Counted from the first letter of the stretch, positions 1-8,960 are shown. The stretch: 64,000 nt of DNA from DASRAU01 sp035638075 (GCA_035638075.1 DASRAU010000024.1:124001-188000); one strand, 5' to 3'. Made by a program: numbers and translations. Notes: generated by a model not told the origin, from the sequence alone.

Positions 1-337
1 CGTGCGCCACGACCGGCGGCCGCGCCTCGGTCGCGAGCATGGCGTAGAACGAAGCGACGCCGAACGCATCGGCGGGCGGCACCGAGAGCCGCTGGCAGAT
101 GTAGTTGAGGGCCCCGGGCGAGACGAAGCCGGCGCGCGCCTGCACCGCCCACAGGGCGGGGAGGAGCAGGTGCCGCCGCGCGCGCACGGCGTGCCCACTG
201 ACGGAGGTGTGCCCTTCGCTGCTCTTCGGCCGCCGCGTGCCCCCTTCCCATCCCGTTGCGGGTCGGCCGGTGACGCGATCGACCGCCTCCTTCTCCTCGG
301 GCGTGGCGACTGCATCGGGGATGAGATGCAGATCCAA
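1..337 (-). CDS. NuoE-like [2Fe-2S] subunit of a formate dehydrogenase complex, 5' part only
   Basis: I translated this partial gene directly on the minus strand; it runs off the left window edge. The visible residues include GFVSPGALNYICQRL and GVASFYAML, the helical part of the thioredoxin-like 24-kDa NADH-dehydrogenase (NuoE) family. In NAD-linked formate dehydrogenases a NuoE-like subunit passes electrons between the catalytic subunit and a NuoF-like diaphorase. The cysteines that bind the cluster lie beyond the edge and cannot be checked. The chosen start is a TTG with GAGG seven bases upstream; no ATG is in frame. It follows the formate dehydrogenase catalytic gene by 45 bases, so one operon is likely, and a NuoF-like gene would be expected next. 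Confidence 0.82.
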   Translation of the reverse strand, partial: MDLHLIPDAVATPEEKEAVDRVTGRPATGWEGGTRRPKSSEGHTSVSGHAVRARRHLLLPALWAVQARAGFVSPGALNYICQRLSVPPADAFGVASFYAMLATEARPPVVAH

Positions 338-382
338 CTCAGGACCTCGCCACGGAAGACGGCATGGAAGGCATCGGTTTCG

Positions 383-2272
383 TCAGGCGACCTTCTCGAT
401 GCGGATGGCGGTCGCCTTGAACTCCGCCGTGCCCGACTTCGGATCGATGGCGTCGATGGTCAGGAGATTGGTGGCGACCTCGTCCTGGAAGTGGAGCGTC
501 ATGAAGGCGAGCCCCGGCCGCAGCGACGTGTCGTAGCGCACCGGCACGACGACCGCGCCGCGCCGCGACACCGCCCGCACCGGGGCGCCGTCGGCGATCC
601 CCAGGCGCGCGCCGTCCTCGGGCGCGATGTCGAGGCTCTCGCCTCGCCGCAGGGGCGAAGTGTAGCCGCCGGTCTGCACACCGGTGTTGTACGAGTCGAG
701 CCGGCGCCCGGTGGTGAGACGGATGGGGAAGTCGTCGCTCAACCGATCGACGGGAGGATCGTGCTCGACCGCGTTGAACGGCGCGGCGGGTCCTTCGATC
801 GGCTCCTTCCAGAGCCGCCCGTGCAGGAACAGGCTGCCCGGGTGGGATTCGTCCGGGCAGGGCCACGAGAGGCCGCCGAGCTTCTCCAGCCGCGCGTAGC
901 TCATGCCCCCGTGCCACGGCGACACCGACCGCAGCTCGTCCCACACGGCCTCGGCCGACGGAACGTCCCAGTCGGCCCCGAGCCGCCGGGCGAGGGCGTT
1001 GAGGATGACGATGTCCTCCCTTGCCTGACCGGGCGGTTCGAGCGCCTTGCGCACGCGCTGCACGCGCCTTTCGCTCGAGGTCACGGTCCCTTCCGATTCG
1101 CACCACGACGCGCCCGCCGGCAGCACCACGTGCGCCAGCTCGGCCGTCTTCGTCAGGAACATGTCCTGCACCACGATGTGCTCGAGGCTTCCGAGAAGCC
1201 GCATGGCGCGCTCCATGTCCGCCTCGGACTGCGCCGGGTTCTCCCCCAGCACGTAGATCGACTTGAGCGTGCCGTGCTCCATCGCCTCGAACATCTGCGA
1301 CAGGTGCAGACCGGGCTTCGCCGGGATCTTCGCGCCCCAGATGCGCTCGTACTGCGCGCGGTCTTCCGGGTTGTCGACGTCCAGCCCGCCCGGCAGCTTG
1401 TTCGGCAGAGCCCCCATGTCGCCGCCGCCCTGCACGTTGTTCTGGCCGCGCAAGGGAGCCAGCCCCGATCCGTAGCGCCCCACGTGCCCGGTCAGAAGCG
1501 CCAGGTTGATGAGCGCGAAGACGTTGTCGACGGCGTTGTGGTGCTCGGTGATGCCGAGGGTCCAGCAGAGTTGCGCGCGGTCGGCCTTCGCGTAGGCCAG
1601 CGCCACCTCGCGGATCGCCTCCGCCGGGACGCCGGTCTCGCGCTCGGCGTATTCGAGCGTGTATTTCTGCACGCCTTCGCGGTAGGCGTCGAACCCGGTC
1701 GTGGCGCGCGCGATGAAGGCGCGGTTCTCCAGCCCGTGGGCGAGGATCTCCCGTCCCATGGCGTTCGCCAGGGCGATGTCCGACCCCACGTCGAGCCCGA
1801 GCCACCGATCCGCCCACTGCGCCGACACCGTCCGCCGCGGGTCGACGACCACCAGCCGCGCACCACGGCGCACGCCGCGCAGGACGTGGTGGAAATAGAT
1901 CGGGTGCGCCTCGCGGGCGTTGCTGCCCCAGAGGAGCACGAGATCGGTCTCCTCGACCTCGCGGTAGCTGCTGGTGCCGCCCCCGGCTCCGAAGACCGTC
2001 GTCAGACCGACGACGGAAGGAGCGTGTCAGGTGCGGTTGCAGGAATCGATGTTGTTGCTGCCGAGGACGGCGCGCGCGAACTTCTGGGCGAGGTAGTTGA
2101 CCTCGTTGGTCGCCTTCGAGCAGGAAAAGAACCCGATCGCCTCCCCGCCCCGCGCATCGCGCACCCGCCGGAATCCTTCGGCGGCGCGGTCGAGCGCCTC
2201 GTCCCACGTGGCGGGACGCAGGCGACCACCTTCGCGCACCAGAGGTTCGGTCAGCCGCAGATACTTCTTCAT
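383..2272 (-). CDS. fdhA: Formate dehydrogenase catalytic (alpha) subunit, selenocysteine-containing
   Basis: This is a molybdopterin (MopB-fold) formate dehydrogenase that oxidises formate to CO2. The 629-residue frame is interrupted by one in-frame TGA at 2029-2027 (residue 82), in the context SCNRT-U-HAPSVVGL. This matches the Sec-His active site of E. coli FdhF. A SECIS hairpin with the E. coli-type GGUCU loop follows. Downstream motifs include WGSNAREAHP, VVDPRR, PLRGQNNVQGGGDMG and a C-terminal molybdopterin domain with TTGRRLDSYNTG. The ATG at 2272 has AGGAG five bases upstream. The protein begins where other family members have just finished their N-terminal [4Fe-4S] domain, so that cluster is absent here. 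From memory, short FDHs paired with NuoE/NuoF-like partners exist, usually with Cys. An automated caller would split this gene at the TGA. Confidence 0.93.
1986..2029 (-). promoter_or_regulatory. UGA selenocysteine codon and bacterial SECIS hairpin of fdhA
   Basis: Read on the minus strand, UGA (2029-2027) is followed after 18 bases by the loop GGUCU (2008-2004). The loop is closed by a perfect 8-bp stem, CCGUCGUC (2016-2009) with GACGACGG (2003-1996). An outer 5-bp stem pairs GCUCC (2023-2019) with GGAGC (1990-1986). Loop sequence and distance match the E. coli fdhF SECIS that recruits SelB. Confidence 0.92.
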
Positions 2273-2332
2273 GGACGCTCCTGCCGGCGCATTCGGCCCG
2301 CGTTCGTGCGTGCCGCGCCGGGCTTTCACAGG

Positions 2333-3637
2333 TTATCTCCGGGGGGACGGGGCTGTAAAGGCGCGACCGGCAGGCTCGGCCTCGGCCCTGGCGCCGCCGG
2401 GGCCGGGCGCGAGGAGCCGGTTCTCCTCGAGGAAGCGCTCGATGAGCCCGGCCGCGATCCTGTGCCCGGCGGCGTTCCAGTGACCGCCGCGGCGCGCGCC
2501 GAAGCCGTACAGGTGTCCTGCCCCGGCGGCCTCTGCTTCGCGAAGCCCCGGAGCGAGCAGCAGGCAGGGCACGCCGCGCTTCGCGGTCATCGCAGCGAGG
2601 CGCCGATCCGGACGATCGAGATCGAAATCCGGCGACGCCGCCAGCACGCCCCGGCCCACGTCCTCCTCGACCTGCTCGGCGGTCCCGATGGAAACGACGG
2701 CGAGGCGAGTGCCGCGCGCCGCGGTCTCGTCCGCCAGGCGGGCGAGGATCGCCTCGGTCAGCGACCAGGCCTCGCGCCACGGCGCGCCCGCATCCTCGGC
2801 GTAGACGTCGGCGTCATCATCGAGCGCCGCAGGCGACAAGGTCTCGACCTCCGGCGGCGGGCCAGGTTTCGCCGGCGCGACCGCGAGCGCCGGCGGGGCG
2901 GCGCCCGCGCGTGCCGCGCGGAGGCGGGCGCGCCGCTCCAGCCTCAGCAGCGTCAGCCGGTCGGAGACCAGGGCCGCCAGCTGCGACCAGTCGCCGAGGC
3001 GGTCGAAGAAGTCGGTCGAGGCGCGCGCCCGCTCCCGGGCCTCGATGCGGGATCGATCGAGCACCAGCGTCCCATCCGCCTGGAGGGTGAAGAAGAACTC
3101 CGGTGCGTCACCGTTGAGCCGCACCGAGTTGTCGCGCACGTCGTTGCCGGCGTAGAAGGCCAGGAGCACCACGTCGGGGTCGTACGCCGCGCCGAAGTCG
3201 AGGTAGCGCATCAGCTCGGAGGCGGTGCCGAACCCCGACTGCCCCATGGCCAGCACTTCGGTCCTGTCCCCGCCGGGCCGGAGGCACAGCCGATCCTCGA
3301 GCACCGCCGGGAACGCCTCGTCGAGCGGCACCTGCAACGCTTCGACGAACGAATCCCCGAGGACGAGGATGCGGAAGCCGCCCGGGGGCTTGGCGACGCT
3401 GCGCTCGCGATCGCGGAAGCCCTGCGCGTTGAAATGCCCCTCGGAGAAGCCCTCCTTGACGTGCCGGTACGCCGCCCCGGGCTCGAAAGTCATCCCCTTC
3501 CCGGGGACGACCCGCACCTGGGCGCGTCCTTCGAGACCGAGCAGCCGCACGCCGATCTCGCCGATCGCGAGCGCCGCCGCCAGGGAGACGACGACCAGGA
3601 GAAGGCTCGAAACGACGCGCGGGCCGGAGGTTTTCAT
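2333..3637 (-). CDS. SGNH/GDSL-family envelope hydrolase-like protein
   Basis: A 434-residue protein with an N-terminal signal or anchor segment (residues about 8-28). SGNH blocks follow: GDSF (block I, nucleophile Ser), MGQSGFGT (block II Gly), YAGNDVRDN (block III Asn) and GGHWNAAGH near the C terminus (block V His). The family includes esterases and O-acetyl-transferring or hydrolysing enzymes acting on cell-surface glycans; the substrate cannot be inferred. A Pro/Ala-rich insert lies between the third and last blocks. Start is the ATG at 3637 with no good ribosome site. The gene is divergent from the helical-repeat gene at 3677 across 39 bases and ends 60 bases before fdhA, so it may head the same transcript. 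Confidence 0.78.
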   Translation of the reverse strand: MKTSGPRVVSSLLLVVVSLAAALAIGEIGVRLLGLEGRAQVRVVPGKGMTFEPGAAYRHVKEGFSEGHFNAQGFRDRERSVAKPPGGFRILVLGDSFVEALQVPLDEAFPAVLEDRLCLRPGGDRTEVLAMGQSGFGTASELMRYLDFGAAYDPDVVLLAFYAGNDVRDNSVRLNGDAPEFFFTLQADGTLVLDRSRIEARERARASTDFFDRLGDWSQLAALVSDRLTLLRLERRARLRAARAGAAPPALAVAPAKPGPPPEVETLSPAALDDDADVYAEDAGAPWREAWSLTEAILARLADETAARGTRLAVVSIGTAEQVEEDVGRGVLAASPDFDLDRPDRRLAAMTAKRGVPCLLLAPGLREAEAAGAGHLYGFGARRGGHWNAAGHRIAAGLIERFLEENRLLAPGPGGARAEAEPAGRAFTAPSPRR

Positions 3638-3664
3638 CGCAGACGTCGCGCATCGTAGATCGGG

Positions 3665-3670
3665 TACAGT
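3665..3670 (+). promoter_or_regulatory. -10 element TACAGT for a probably leaderless gene
   Basis: TACAGT ends six bases before the GTG at 3677. This fits the TAnnnT spacing seen in leaderless genes. No convincing -35 box is visible. Confidence 0.4.
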
Positions 3671-3676
3671 CGGGTC

Positions 3677-4351
3677 GTGAGCGACGCCCCCCGTCCCTCG
3701 GCCTTCCTTGAGGCGCACGACGCGCTCCTCCTGCTGCGCAGCCGATCCCTGTCGGTCGGGCTCATCCGGCGGATCGCGGCGACACCGGAGTGGGTGCGCC
3801 ACGATCGGGTGCGGGCCGCCCTCGTCCTCCATCCGCGCACGCCCCGCCCCATCGCCGTGGGTCTCCTGCCGCAGCTCCGCTGGCTCGACCTGCTGAAGGC
3901 GACGAACACGCCGTCGCTCCCCGCCCCGATTGCGCTCGGGGCCGAGCGGCTCCTGACCCAGAGACTCGGCGAGATGGCGCTCGGCGAGAGGATCACCCTG
4001 GCCCGCACCGCGACGGAAGGGGTGATCCGGGCGCTGCGGAAGGAGAGCAGCCCGCTCCTGCTTCGGGCGCTCCTGGACAACCCGCGCTTCCGGGCGGAAG
4101 ACGCGCTCGACCTGGCGGAGCGGGAGAACACGCCGGCCGCTTCCCTGCGGCTCCTGGCGGAGAGCCCCCGCTTCCGCGATCTGGTCGACCTGCGCCGCGC
4201 GCTGGCCGCGCACGCCTCGACGCCCCCCCAGATCGCCCTGCGGCTTCTGGCCGCCATGGACGGCCCGGAACTGCAGCGGATGCTGCAGCTTCCATCGGCC
4301 CCGCCCCTGGTGCGCCTGGCGGCCGAGCGCCGTCTGGCGGGTGATCAATAA
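3677..4351 (+). CDS. Helical-repeat (HEAT-like) protein of unknown function
   Basis: I do not recognise a named family. The 224-residue protein has no signal peptide or membrane segment and looks like a leucine- and arginine-rich stack of alpha helices. Two related units can be seen, for example IAATPEWVRHDRVRAALVLH with HPRTPRPIA, and later LLRALLDNPRF. The same pattern of IA..EW, AL..NPKTP and a leucine-rich helix recurs at the C terminus of the protein encoded at 5898-7061, so the two appear to be paralogs. Start is GTG at 3677; six bases upstream sits TACAGT, suggesting a leaderless mRNA. A scaffold role in the same process as the RodZ/PP2C genes downstream is only a guess. Confidence 0.7.
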   Translation: MSDAPRPSAFLEAHDALLLLRSRSLSVGLIRRIAATPEWVRHDRVRAALVLHPRTPRPIAVGLLPQLRWLDLLKATNTPSLPAPIALGAERLLTQRLGEMALGERITLARTATEGVIRALRKESSPLLLRALLDNPRFRAEDALDLAERENTPAASLRLLAESPRFRDLVDLRRALAAHASTPPQIALRLLAAMDGPELQRMLQLPSAPPLVRLAAERRLAGDQ

Positions 4352-4415
4352 AGGAAGGGCCCGAATCCCCCGTTTTCCCGTGTTAAATGACACAACTGTA
4401 AAGGCTTAGGGTCGT

Positions 4416-4444
4416 TTGACAACCCTTCGACCCCTCCTTATTAT
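4416..4444 (+). promoter_or_regulatory. Sigma70-type promoter of the rodZ operon
   Basis: TTGACA (4416-4421), a 17-base spacer and TATTAT (4439-4444) form a near-consensus promoter. It lies in the 207-base gap before the RodZ-like gene and would give a leader of about 110 bases. I see no riboswitch-like fold in that leader. Confidence 0.72.
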
Positions 4445-4558
4445 TCCCCCCCGCGCGCCGGCGCCGGCGGAAGCGACAGTCCGTCTCCCAAGCGGTTCGC
4501 GCACGTCAACGTCGTAGCGCGGCCGGCCGGGCCGCGCGGGGGTGGAGCGGACGGCCGC

Positions 4559-5911
4559 ATGGCGAATTTCGGCGAAGCCCTGAAGCGCGAGCGCGAACAG
4601 CGCGACATCCCGCTGCGCGACATCGCCAACGCCACCAAGATCAACCTGCGCTACCTCGAAGCGCTCGAGCAGAACCGCTTCGACAAGCTCCCCGGTGGCG
4701 TCTTCAACAAGGGCTTCATCCGCGCCTATGCGCGCTTCATCGGTGCCGACGGGGAGGTCCTCGTCCAGCGCTACATGGAGGAGGTGGCCGAAAAGGAAGC
4801 GGTGATCGCGGGACAGCAGCCGAGCCCCGATCGTCCCGGAGCCCTTCGCGCTCCGCAGGCGCCGCCGCGACGACGCGATGGCGCCGACATTGCTTCCGAG
4901 CCGGCCACGGGCGCCGGCCCGGCCATCACCTTCGGCGAGACGCGCGCCGCCGCACCAGCGCCCGCAGCGCCCACGGCGCCCGCGGCGCGAACCGATTTCC
5001 TGCCGCCGGCCGCCACCGTTCCGCTGCGTTCCGCGGGCGAGACGTTCCAGCAGGCACGCCTGCTCCTCGCCGGCACGACGGTCATCGCCGCCTTCGCCGC
5101 GCTCGGCACCATCTTTTATCTCGTCCGCTCGGCGCAGCACGAACCGCGGACCGAGACCCCGAGCCACGACGCCGCACCCGCCGGGATTCCCGACAGACCC
5201 GACTCCGGACCGGTGGAGGAAGCGACCCCGGCGTCGCCCGAGCCGCAGATTCTCGACGGTGAGAAACCGGCGCCGCCCTCCGGAGATCCCGCGTCGGCTC
5301 CGTCGGGCGATCCCGCGGTCACGCCGCCCGGTGCGGCGGGACCCGGCAGCACGCCGCCGGCCGTGAAACCGGACGCGCGTCCCCTGCCCGAGCTCCCGCG
5401 CGAACGCAACGGATCGCCCTCGCCCGTGCGCGTCGCCTCTCCCATCCCGGCGCCGGCGCCGGATCAGACATCCGCCGAGGGCACGGTGCGCAAGCCCGCC
5501 AGGTCGCCGAGCACTCCCCCTCCCGCCCCGGCCCCCGTCACGGTGACGCCGCCTTCGAATGCCCCGAATCCGGCCCCCGCCGGCCCCGTCAACCCGCCCG
5601 CGACCGCGACCGCCCCGACGGGGCCGATGGCGATCGCGGTAACCGCCGTGTCTCCGGTGACGGTCATTCTCGGCTGCGACGGCTCGGATCGACCGGCGCG
5701 CACGATGCTCGCGGGAGAGACGGTGTCGATGAAGTGCTACAGCCTCGTGCGCATCAGCGCCGAGGACGCCGCCGCGGTGCGGCTGAGCCTCGACGGCGCC
5801 CCCTGCCCGCTCGGGGCCGCCGGACGCGTCGAACACTTCACCATCCGCGCCGAGGACGCGCGCGCCATCTGCGCGCCGGGCGCAGGGAGCGGAGCGCATG
5901 GGCGCCGCTGA
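4559..5911 (+). CDS. RodZ-like HTH membrane protein
   Basis: Residues 1-75 form the Cro/C1-type helix-turn-helix of the RodZ family (FGEALKREREQRDIPLRDI followed by YLEALEQNRFDKLP). In RodZ this domain binds MreB in the cytoplasm. One membrane span lies near residues 160-185 (LLLAGTTVIAAFAALGTIFY). A long Pro/Ala-rich periplasmic linker follows, then a small C-terminal domain (about 355-445) resembling DUF4115. The expected role is cell-shape control linking cytoskeleton and elongasome; a regulatory HTH protein is the alternative. It heads an operon with repeat, TPR and phosphatase genes and overlaps the next gene by 14 bases. GGAG lies 11 bases before the ATG. Confidence 0.8.
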   Translation: MANFGEALKREREQRDIPLRDIANATKINLRYLEALEQNRFDKLPGGVFNKGFIRAYARFIGADGEVLVQRYMEEVAEKEAVIAGQQPSPDRPGALRAPQAPPRRRDGADIASEPATGAGPAITFGETRAAAPAPAAPTAPAARTDFLPPAATVPLRSAGETFQQARLLLAGTTVIAAFAALGTIFYLVRSAQHEPRTETPSHDAAPAGIPDRPDSGPVEEATPASPEPQILDGEKPAPPSGDPASAPSGDPAVTPPGAAGPGSTPPAVKPDARPLPELPRERNGSPSPVRVASPIPAPAPDQTSAEGTVRKPARSPSTPPPAPAPVTVTPPSNAPNPAPAGPVNPPATATAPTGPMAIAVTAVSPVTVILGCDGSDRPARTMLAGETVSMKCYSLVRISAEDAAAVRLSLDGAPCPLGAAGRVEHFTIRAEDARAICAPGAGSGAHGRR

Positions 5912-7061
5912 GGCCCTGAAGTCCCCCGCGCGGCATCCGCTCTTCGACCGGGTTCTGCAAGCGGGAACGCCCGAGGCGCTGCGCCTCAGCGCGGCGAAGG
6001 GCGCCCTGCCGATTCCCGCGCACGACCTGGTGCCGCTCCAGGTGCGCCTGCTCGAGGACCCGGCGGCGTCGGTGGCGCTCGCGGCGCGCGACAGCCTCGA
6101 GGCGCTGCCCATCGAGGGCCTCGCCGCGCTGGTGCGCGACGCCGCCTGCGACCCGATGCTGATCGACTACCTGGCTCTCTCGGGAAGGCTTCTGGGCGAG
6201 GACCTTGCGCAGGCGATCGCCCATCCCCGCATCTCCGACCTGGCGCTCGAGGCGATCGCCTCCACCGGGGAGGAGGGGGCGCTCGGGCTGCTGATCACGA
6301 ACGAGATGCGGCTCATCGGTCACACCCGCCTGCTGCCGCTCCTGCGCGCCAACCCCAAGCTTTCCGGCGAGCAACGCCGGCGTCTGGCCGAGCTGGAGCG
6401 GGAGGTCATCAGCCGTCAGCCGCAGGCCAAGGTCCCGCTCGCCGCCGTGCCGGCACCGGCCGCCGTGCCGGAGACGCAGGCGCCGCTCGAGCCAGGACAG
6501 AGCCTCGACCTGCCACCTGAGGCGGCGTCGGTCCCCGCCGATGGGGAGGCGCCGCCGGAAGGGGCGGCCGAAGCGGACCAGGAATACCAGGACTATTACG
6601 ACGACGAGGAGGTTCTTCAGAAGACCGACGCCTTCCAGAAGATCCAGCGTCTCAACGTCGCCGAGCGCAACATCCTCGCGATGAAGGGGAACTCCGAAGA
6701 GCGGGCCATCCTCGTCCGGGACACGGCGCGCGTCGTGTCGCAGGCGGTGCTCAAGAACCCGCGCCTGTCGGAGACCGAGATCGTCCGCTTCGCGGGCCTG
6801 CGCAGCGTCACCGAGGACATCCTGCGCACCATCGCCGGCAACCGCGAGTGGACCAAGACCTACTCCGTGGCGCTGGCGCTGGTGCGCAACCCCAAGACTC
6901 CCGCCGGTTTGTCGGTGCAGTTCCTGGCCCGGCTCGGCACCCGGGATTTGAAGATCTGCGCCGGCGACAAGAACGTCCCGGAGCTGGTCCGCCGGCAGGC
7001 GCGCAACCTGTTCCTGGTCCGCACCCAGCCGCCGAAGAAAACATTCAAGAAGGCCCACTGA
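5898..7061 (+). CDS. Helical-repeat protein with acidic linker
   Basis: This 387-residue soluble protein has an N-terminal helical-repeat half (residues 1-175), an acidic Pro/Glu-rich linker (about 180-235, with EADQEYQDYYDDEEV), and a C-terminal helical half. The C-terminal half (NREWTKTYSVALALVRNPKT and following) resembles repeats in the protein at 3677. I do not recognise a named family. The ATG overlaps the end of the RodZ-like gene by 14 bases and the stop overlaps the start of the TPR gene by one base, so translation is probably coupled. A function connected with RodZ or the phosphatase is inferred only from position. Confidence 0.7.
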   Translation: MGAAEALKSPARHPLFDRVLQAGTPEALRLSAAKGALPIPAHDLVPLQVRLLEDPAASVALAARDSLEALPIEGLAALVRDAACDPMLIDYLALSGRLLGEDLAQAIAHPRISDLALEAIASTGEEGALGLLITNEMRLIGHTRLLPLLRANPKLSGEQRRRLAELEREVISRQPQAKVPLAAVPAPAAVPETQAPLEPGQSLDLPPEAASVPADGEAPPEGAAEADQEYQDYYDDEEVLQKTDAFQKIQRLNVAERNILAMKGNSEERAILVRDTARVVSQAVLKNPRLSETEIVRFAGLRSVTEDILRTIAGNREWTKTYSVALALVRNPKTPAGLSVQFLARLGTRDLKICAGDKNVPELVRRQARNLFLVRTQPPKKTFKKAH

Positions 7062-8020
7062 TGCGCTTCCTGAAGGCGATTCGCAACCTCCTCGGCAACT
7101 ACCAGCTCAAGTCCGGCATCTACCATCATGACCGCGGCGAGTCACAGCAGGCCATCGATTTTCTGATGCGCGCGCTGCAATCCCCCGAGTCCACGGAGCC
7201 GGATCGGCGCATGGCGCTGTATTATCTGACCCAGGCGTACATCGCCCTGGCCGAGAAACTCGAGGAAGGGGACGAGATGGACAAGGCAGTGGAGGCTTAC
7301 CGGCAGGCGCTGGCGATCACGCCGGACTATCCGGACCTCCATTTCCGTCTCGGCGCGCTCTGCTCGCGGCTCGGTCTGACCTCCGACGCCATCGACGCCT
7401 TCGGCCGCGCCCTCGACCTCAACCCCGACTATCTCGAGGCCCGCGTGCGGCGCGCCATGCTGCTGCTCGAGCGGCGCGACACGGCTGCGGCGGCGCGCGA
7501 GTTCGCGACGGTGCGGGACGTGGCGGTGCGGGCCATCGACCAGCCGTTCGAGCAGGGACGCGAGGCCCTCGAGCGGCAGGATCTGGACGGCGCGGCCGAA
7601 TGGATGCGAACCGCCTTCCTGCGCCGCCCCGAGTCGTTCAATTTCCACTTCCGCCGCGGCCTTCGGAGCCTGAGGGACGGCAAGATGGAGCCGGCGGTCG
7701 AGGCGCTGCGCCAGGCGGTGCAGTTCCGGTCCGACTTCGCCGACGTGCACAACTACCTTGGCGTCGCCTGCGCCGAGATGCAGGACTGGACCGGGGCCGT
7801 CGAGGCGTTCCGCCGCGCTCTCGAGGTGAACGCCGACTACGTCGTGTCGCGGCTCAACCTCGCCTTCGCGCTGGCCGAGGCCGGACGCGACGAGGAGGCG
7901 CTCGAGGAGCTGCGCCTGGTGCTGCGCCAGGAGCCGGACAACCAGCCGGCCCTCGCCCGACTCGAGGAGTTGCAGGCGCCCCGGCGGGAGCGGGCGCGCG
8001 CGGGAGATTCGCGTGCCTGA
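7061..8020 (+). CDS. Tetratricopeptide-repeat protein
   Basis: A 319-residue soluble protein made almost entirely of TPR units. Clear A/B helix pairs include AIDFLMRALQSPE, AVEAYRQALAITPDYPDLHF, AIDAFGRALDLNPDYLEARV and AVEAFRRALEVNADYVVSRL. TPRs mediate protein-protein contacts. The ATG at 7061 overlaps the preceding TGA by one base, and the stop overlaps the phosphatase start by eight bases. It probably acts as a scaffold for neighbouring products; nothing in the sequence names a partner. Confidence 0.88.
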   Translation: MRFLKAIRNLLGNYQLKSGIYHHDRGESQQAIDFLMRALQSPESTEPDRRMALYYLTQAYIALAEKLEEGDEMDKAVEAYRQALAITPDYPDLHFRLGALCSRLGLTSDAIDAFGRALDLNPDYLEARVRRAMLLLERRDTAAAAREFATVRDVAVRAIDQPFEQGREALERQDLDGAAEWMRTAFLRRPESFNFHFRRGLRSLRDGKMEPAVEALRQAVQFRSDFADVHNYLGVACAEMQDWTGAVEAFRRALEVNADYVVSRLNLAFALAEAGRDEEALEELRLVLRQEPDNQPALARLEELQAPRRERARAGDSRA

Positions 8021-8831
8021 GGCGATGACCTCGGGATTCGCGATCCGCGGGGCCGGCGTCTCGGACGTCGGGCGCAAGCGCCGATCCAACGAGGATTCCT
8101 ACAGCACCTCCGACGACCTGCGGCTCTACGTCGTGGCCGACGGCATGGGCGGCCACGCCGCGGGCGAGGTCGCCTCGCGGCTGGCGGTCGAGTCGATCGG
8201 CCGGCACATCTCGTCGGCCTCGCCCGATGTCCCGCCGACCGTCCCATCGGAGGTGACCACCCGCTCGGTGGACGAGACCGCCCTGCCGGTGCCGGCGCGG
8301 CGCGTCCTCAACGCCATCCGCCTCGCGAACCAGGAGATCGTCCGTTCGGTGCGGCGGGACCAGAGCATGCGCGGGATGGGGACCACCGTCGTGCTCGCCT
8401 ACATCCAGGGCAAGCGCGCCTACATCGGCTCGGTCGGCGACAGCCGCGCGTATCTCGTGCGCGGCGGCGACATCCGCCAGCTCACCGACGACCATACCTT
8501 CGTCAACGAGCAGGTGCGCTCCGGCACGCTGACGCCGCAGGAGGCGCGCCGCCACCCGGCGCGCAACATCCTCACCCGCGCCGTCGGCAGCCAGGAGGAG
8601 ATCGAGGCCGATCTGATCGAGGAGGACCTGCAGCCGGGGGATCTCCTGCTGCTCTGCTCCGACGGCCTGACCAACATGGTCGAGGACCAGGAGATCCTGG
8701 AAACCCTGCGCCGCGACGGCGTCGAGCCGGAGTCCGGCGCTCAGGCGTTGATCGACCTCGCCAACGAGCGCGGCGGCGACGACAACATCACCGCCGTCAT
8801 CGTGCAGGCGGTGAAGGTTTCCCGCTCCTAG
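8013..8831 (+). CDS. PP2C-family Ser/Thr protein phosphatase
   Basis: A 272-residue metal-dependent phosphatase of the PPM/Stp1 type, removing phosphate from Ser/Thr. The motifs appear in order: DVGRKRRSNEDSY, VVADGMGGHAAGE (metal-binding Asp and Gly), SVGDSRAYL, DDHTFVNEQ, CSDGLTNMV and GGDDNITAVIV. All the usual metal-ligand aspartates are present. Start is GTG at 8013 with GGGAG six bases upstream; an ATG four codons later is an alternative. It closes the RodZ operon and is the natural counterpart of the Ser/Thr kinase at 60708, although the two are not adjacent. Confidence 0.92.
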   Translation: MPEAMTSGFAIRGAGVSDVGRKRRSNEDSYSTSDDLRLYVVADGMGGHAAGEVASRLAVESIGRHISSASPDVPPTVPSEVTTRSVDETALPVPARRVLNAIRLANQEIVRSVRRDQSMRGMGTTVVLAYIQGKRAYIGSVGDSRAYLVRGGDIRQLTDDHTFVNEQVRSGTLTPQEARRHPARNILTRAVGSQEEIEADLIEEDLQPGDLLLLCSDGLTNMVEDQEILETLRRDGVEPESGAQALIDLANERGGDDNITAVIVQAVKVSRS

Positions 8832-8960
8832 TCAGTCCGTTTCGCCCACACACACACGGCAATCACCGATCCCGCCCGTTGCGGTTCCGGCAGTGCCATT
8901 CAAAATTTTGCGCATTCCAGCCCAACATTTCCGAATTCGACGGGAATGACCGCTGCTTAT

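Noticed and set aside
2027..2329. A separate 100-residue gene upstream of a truncated formate dehydrogenase
   Set aside because: It ends at the Sec TGA and continues in frame into the rest of the enzyme.
339..2780. An 813-residue minus-strand frame overlapping fdhA
   Set aside because: Wrong frame relative to the formate dehydrogenase motifs; Arg/Gly/Ala-rich low-complexity translation.
2..3658. A 1218-residue plus-strand open frame opposite the formate dehydrogenase and SGNH genes
   Set aside because: It is Arg/Pro/His-rich without any recognisable domain and is the antisense shadow of high-GC genes that have clear family motifs.
8850..8870. CA dinucleotide run as a repeat element
   Set aside because: Only about five units; too short to be meaningful.
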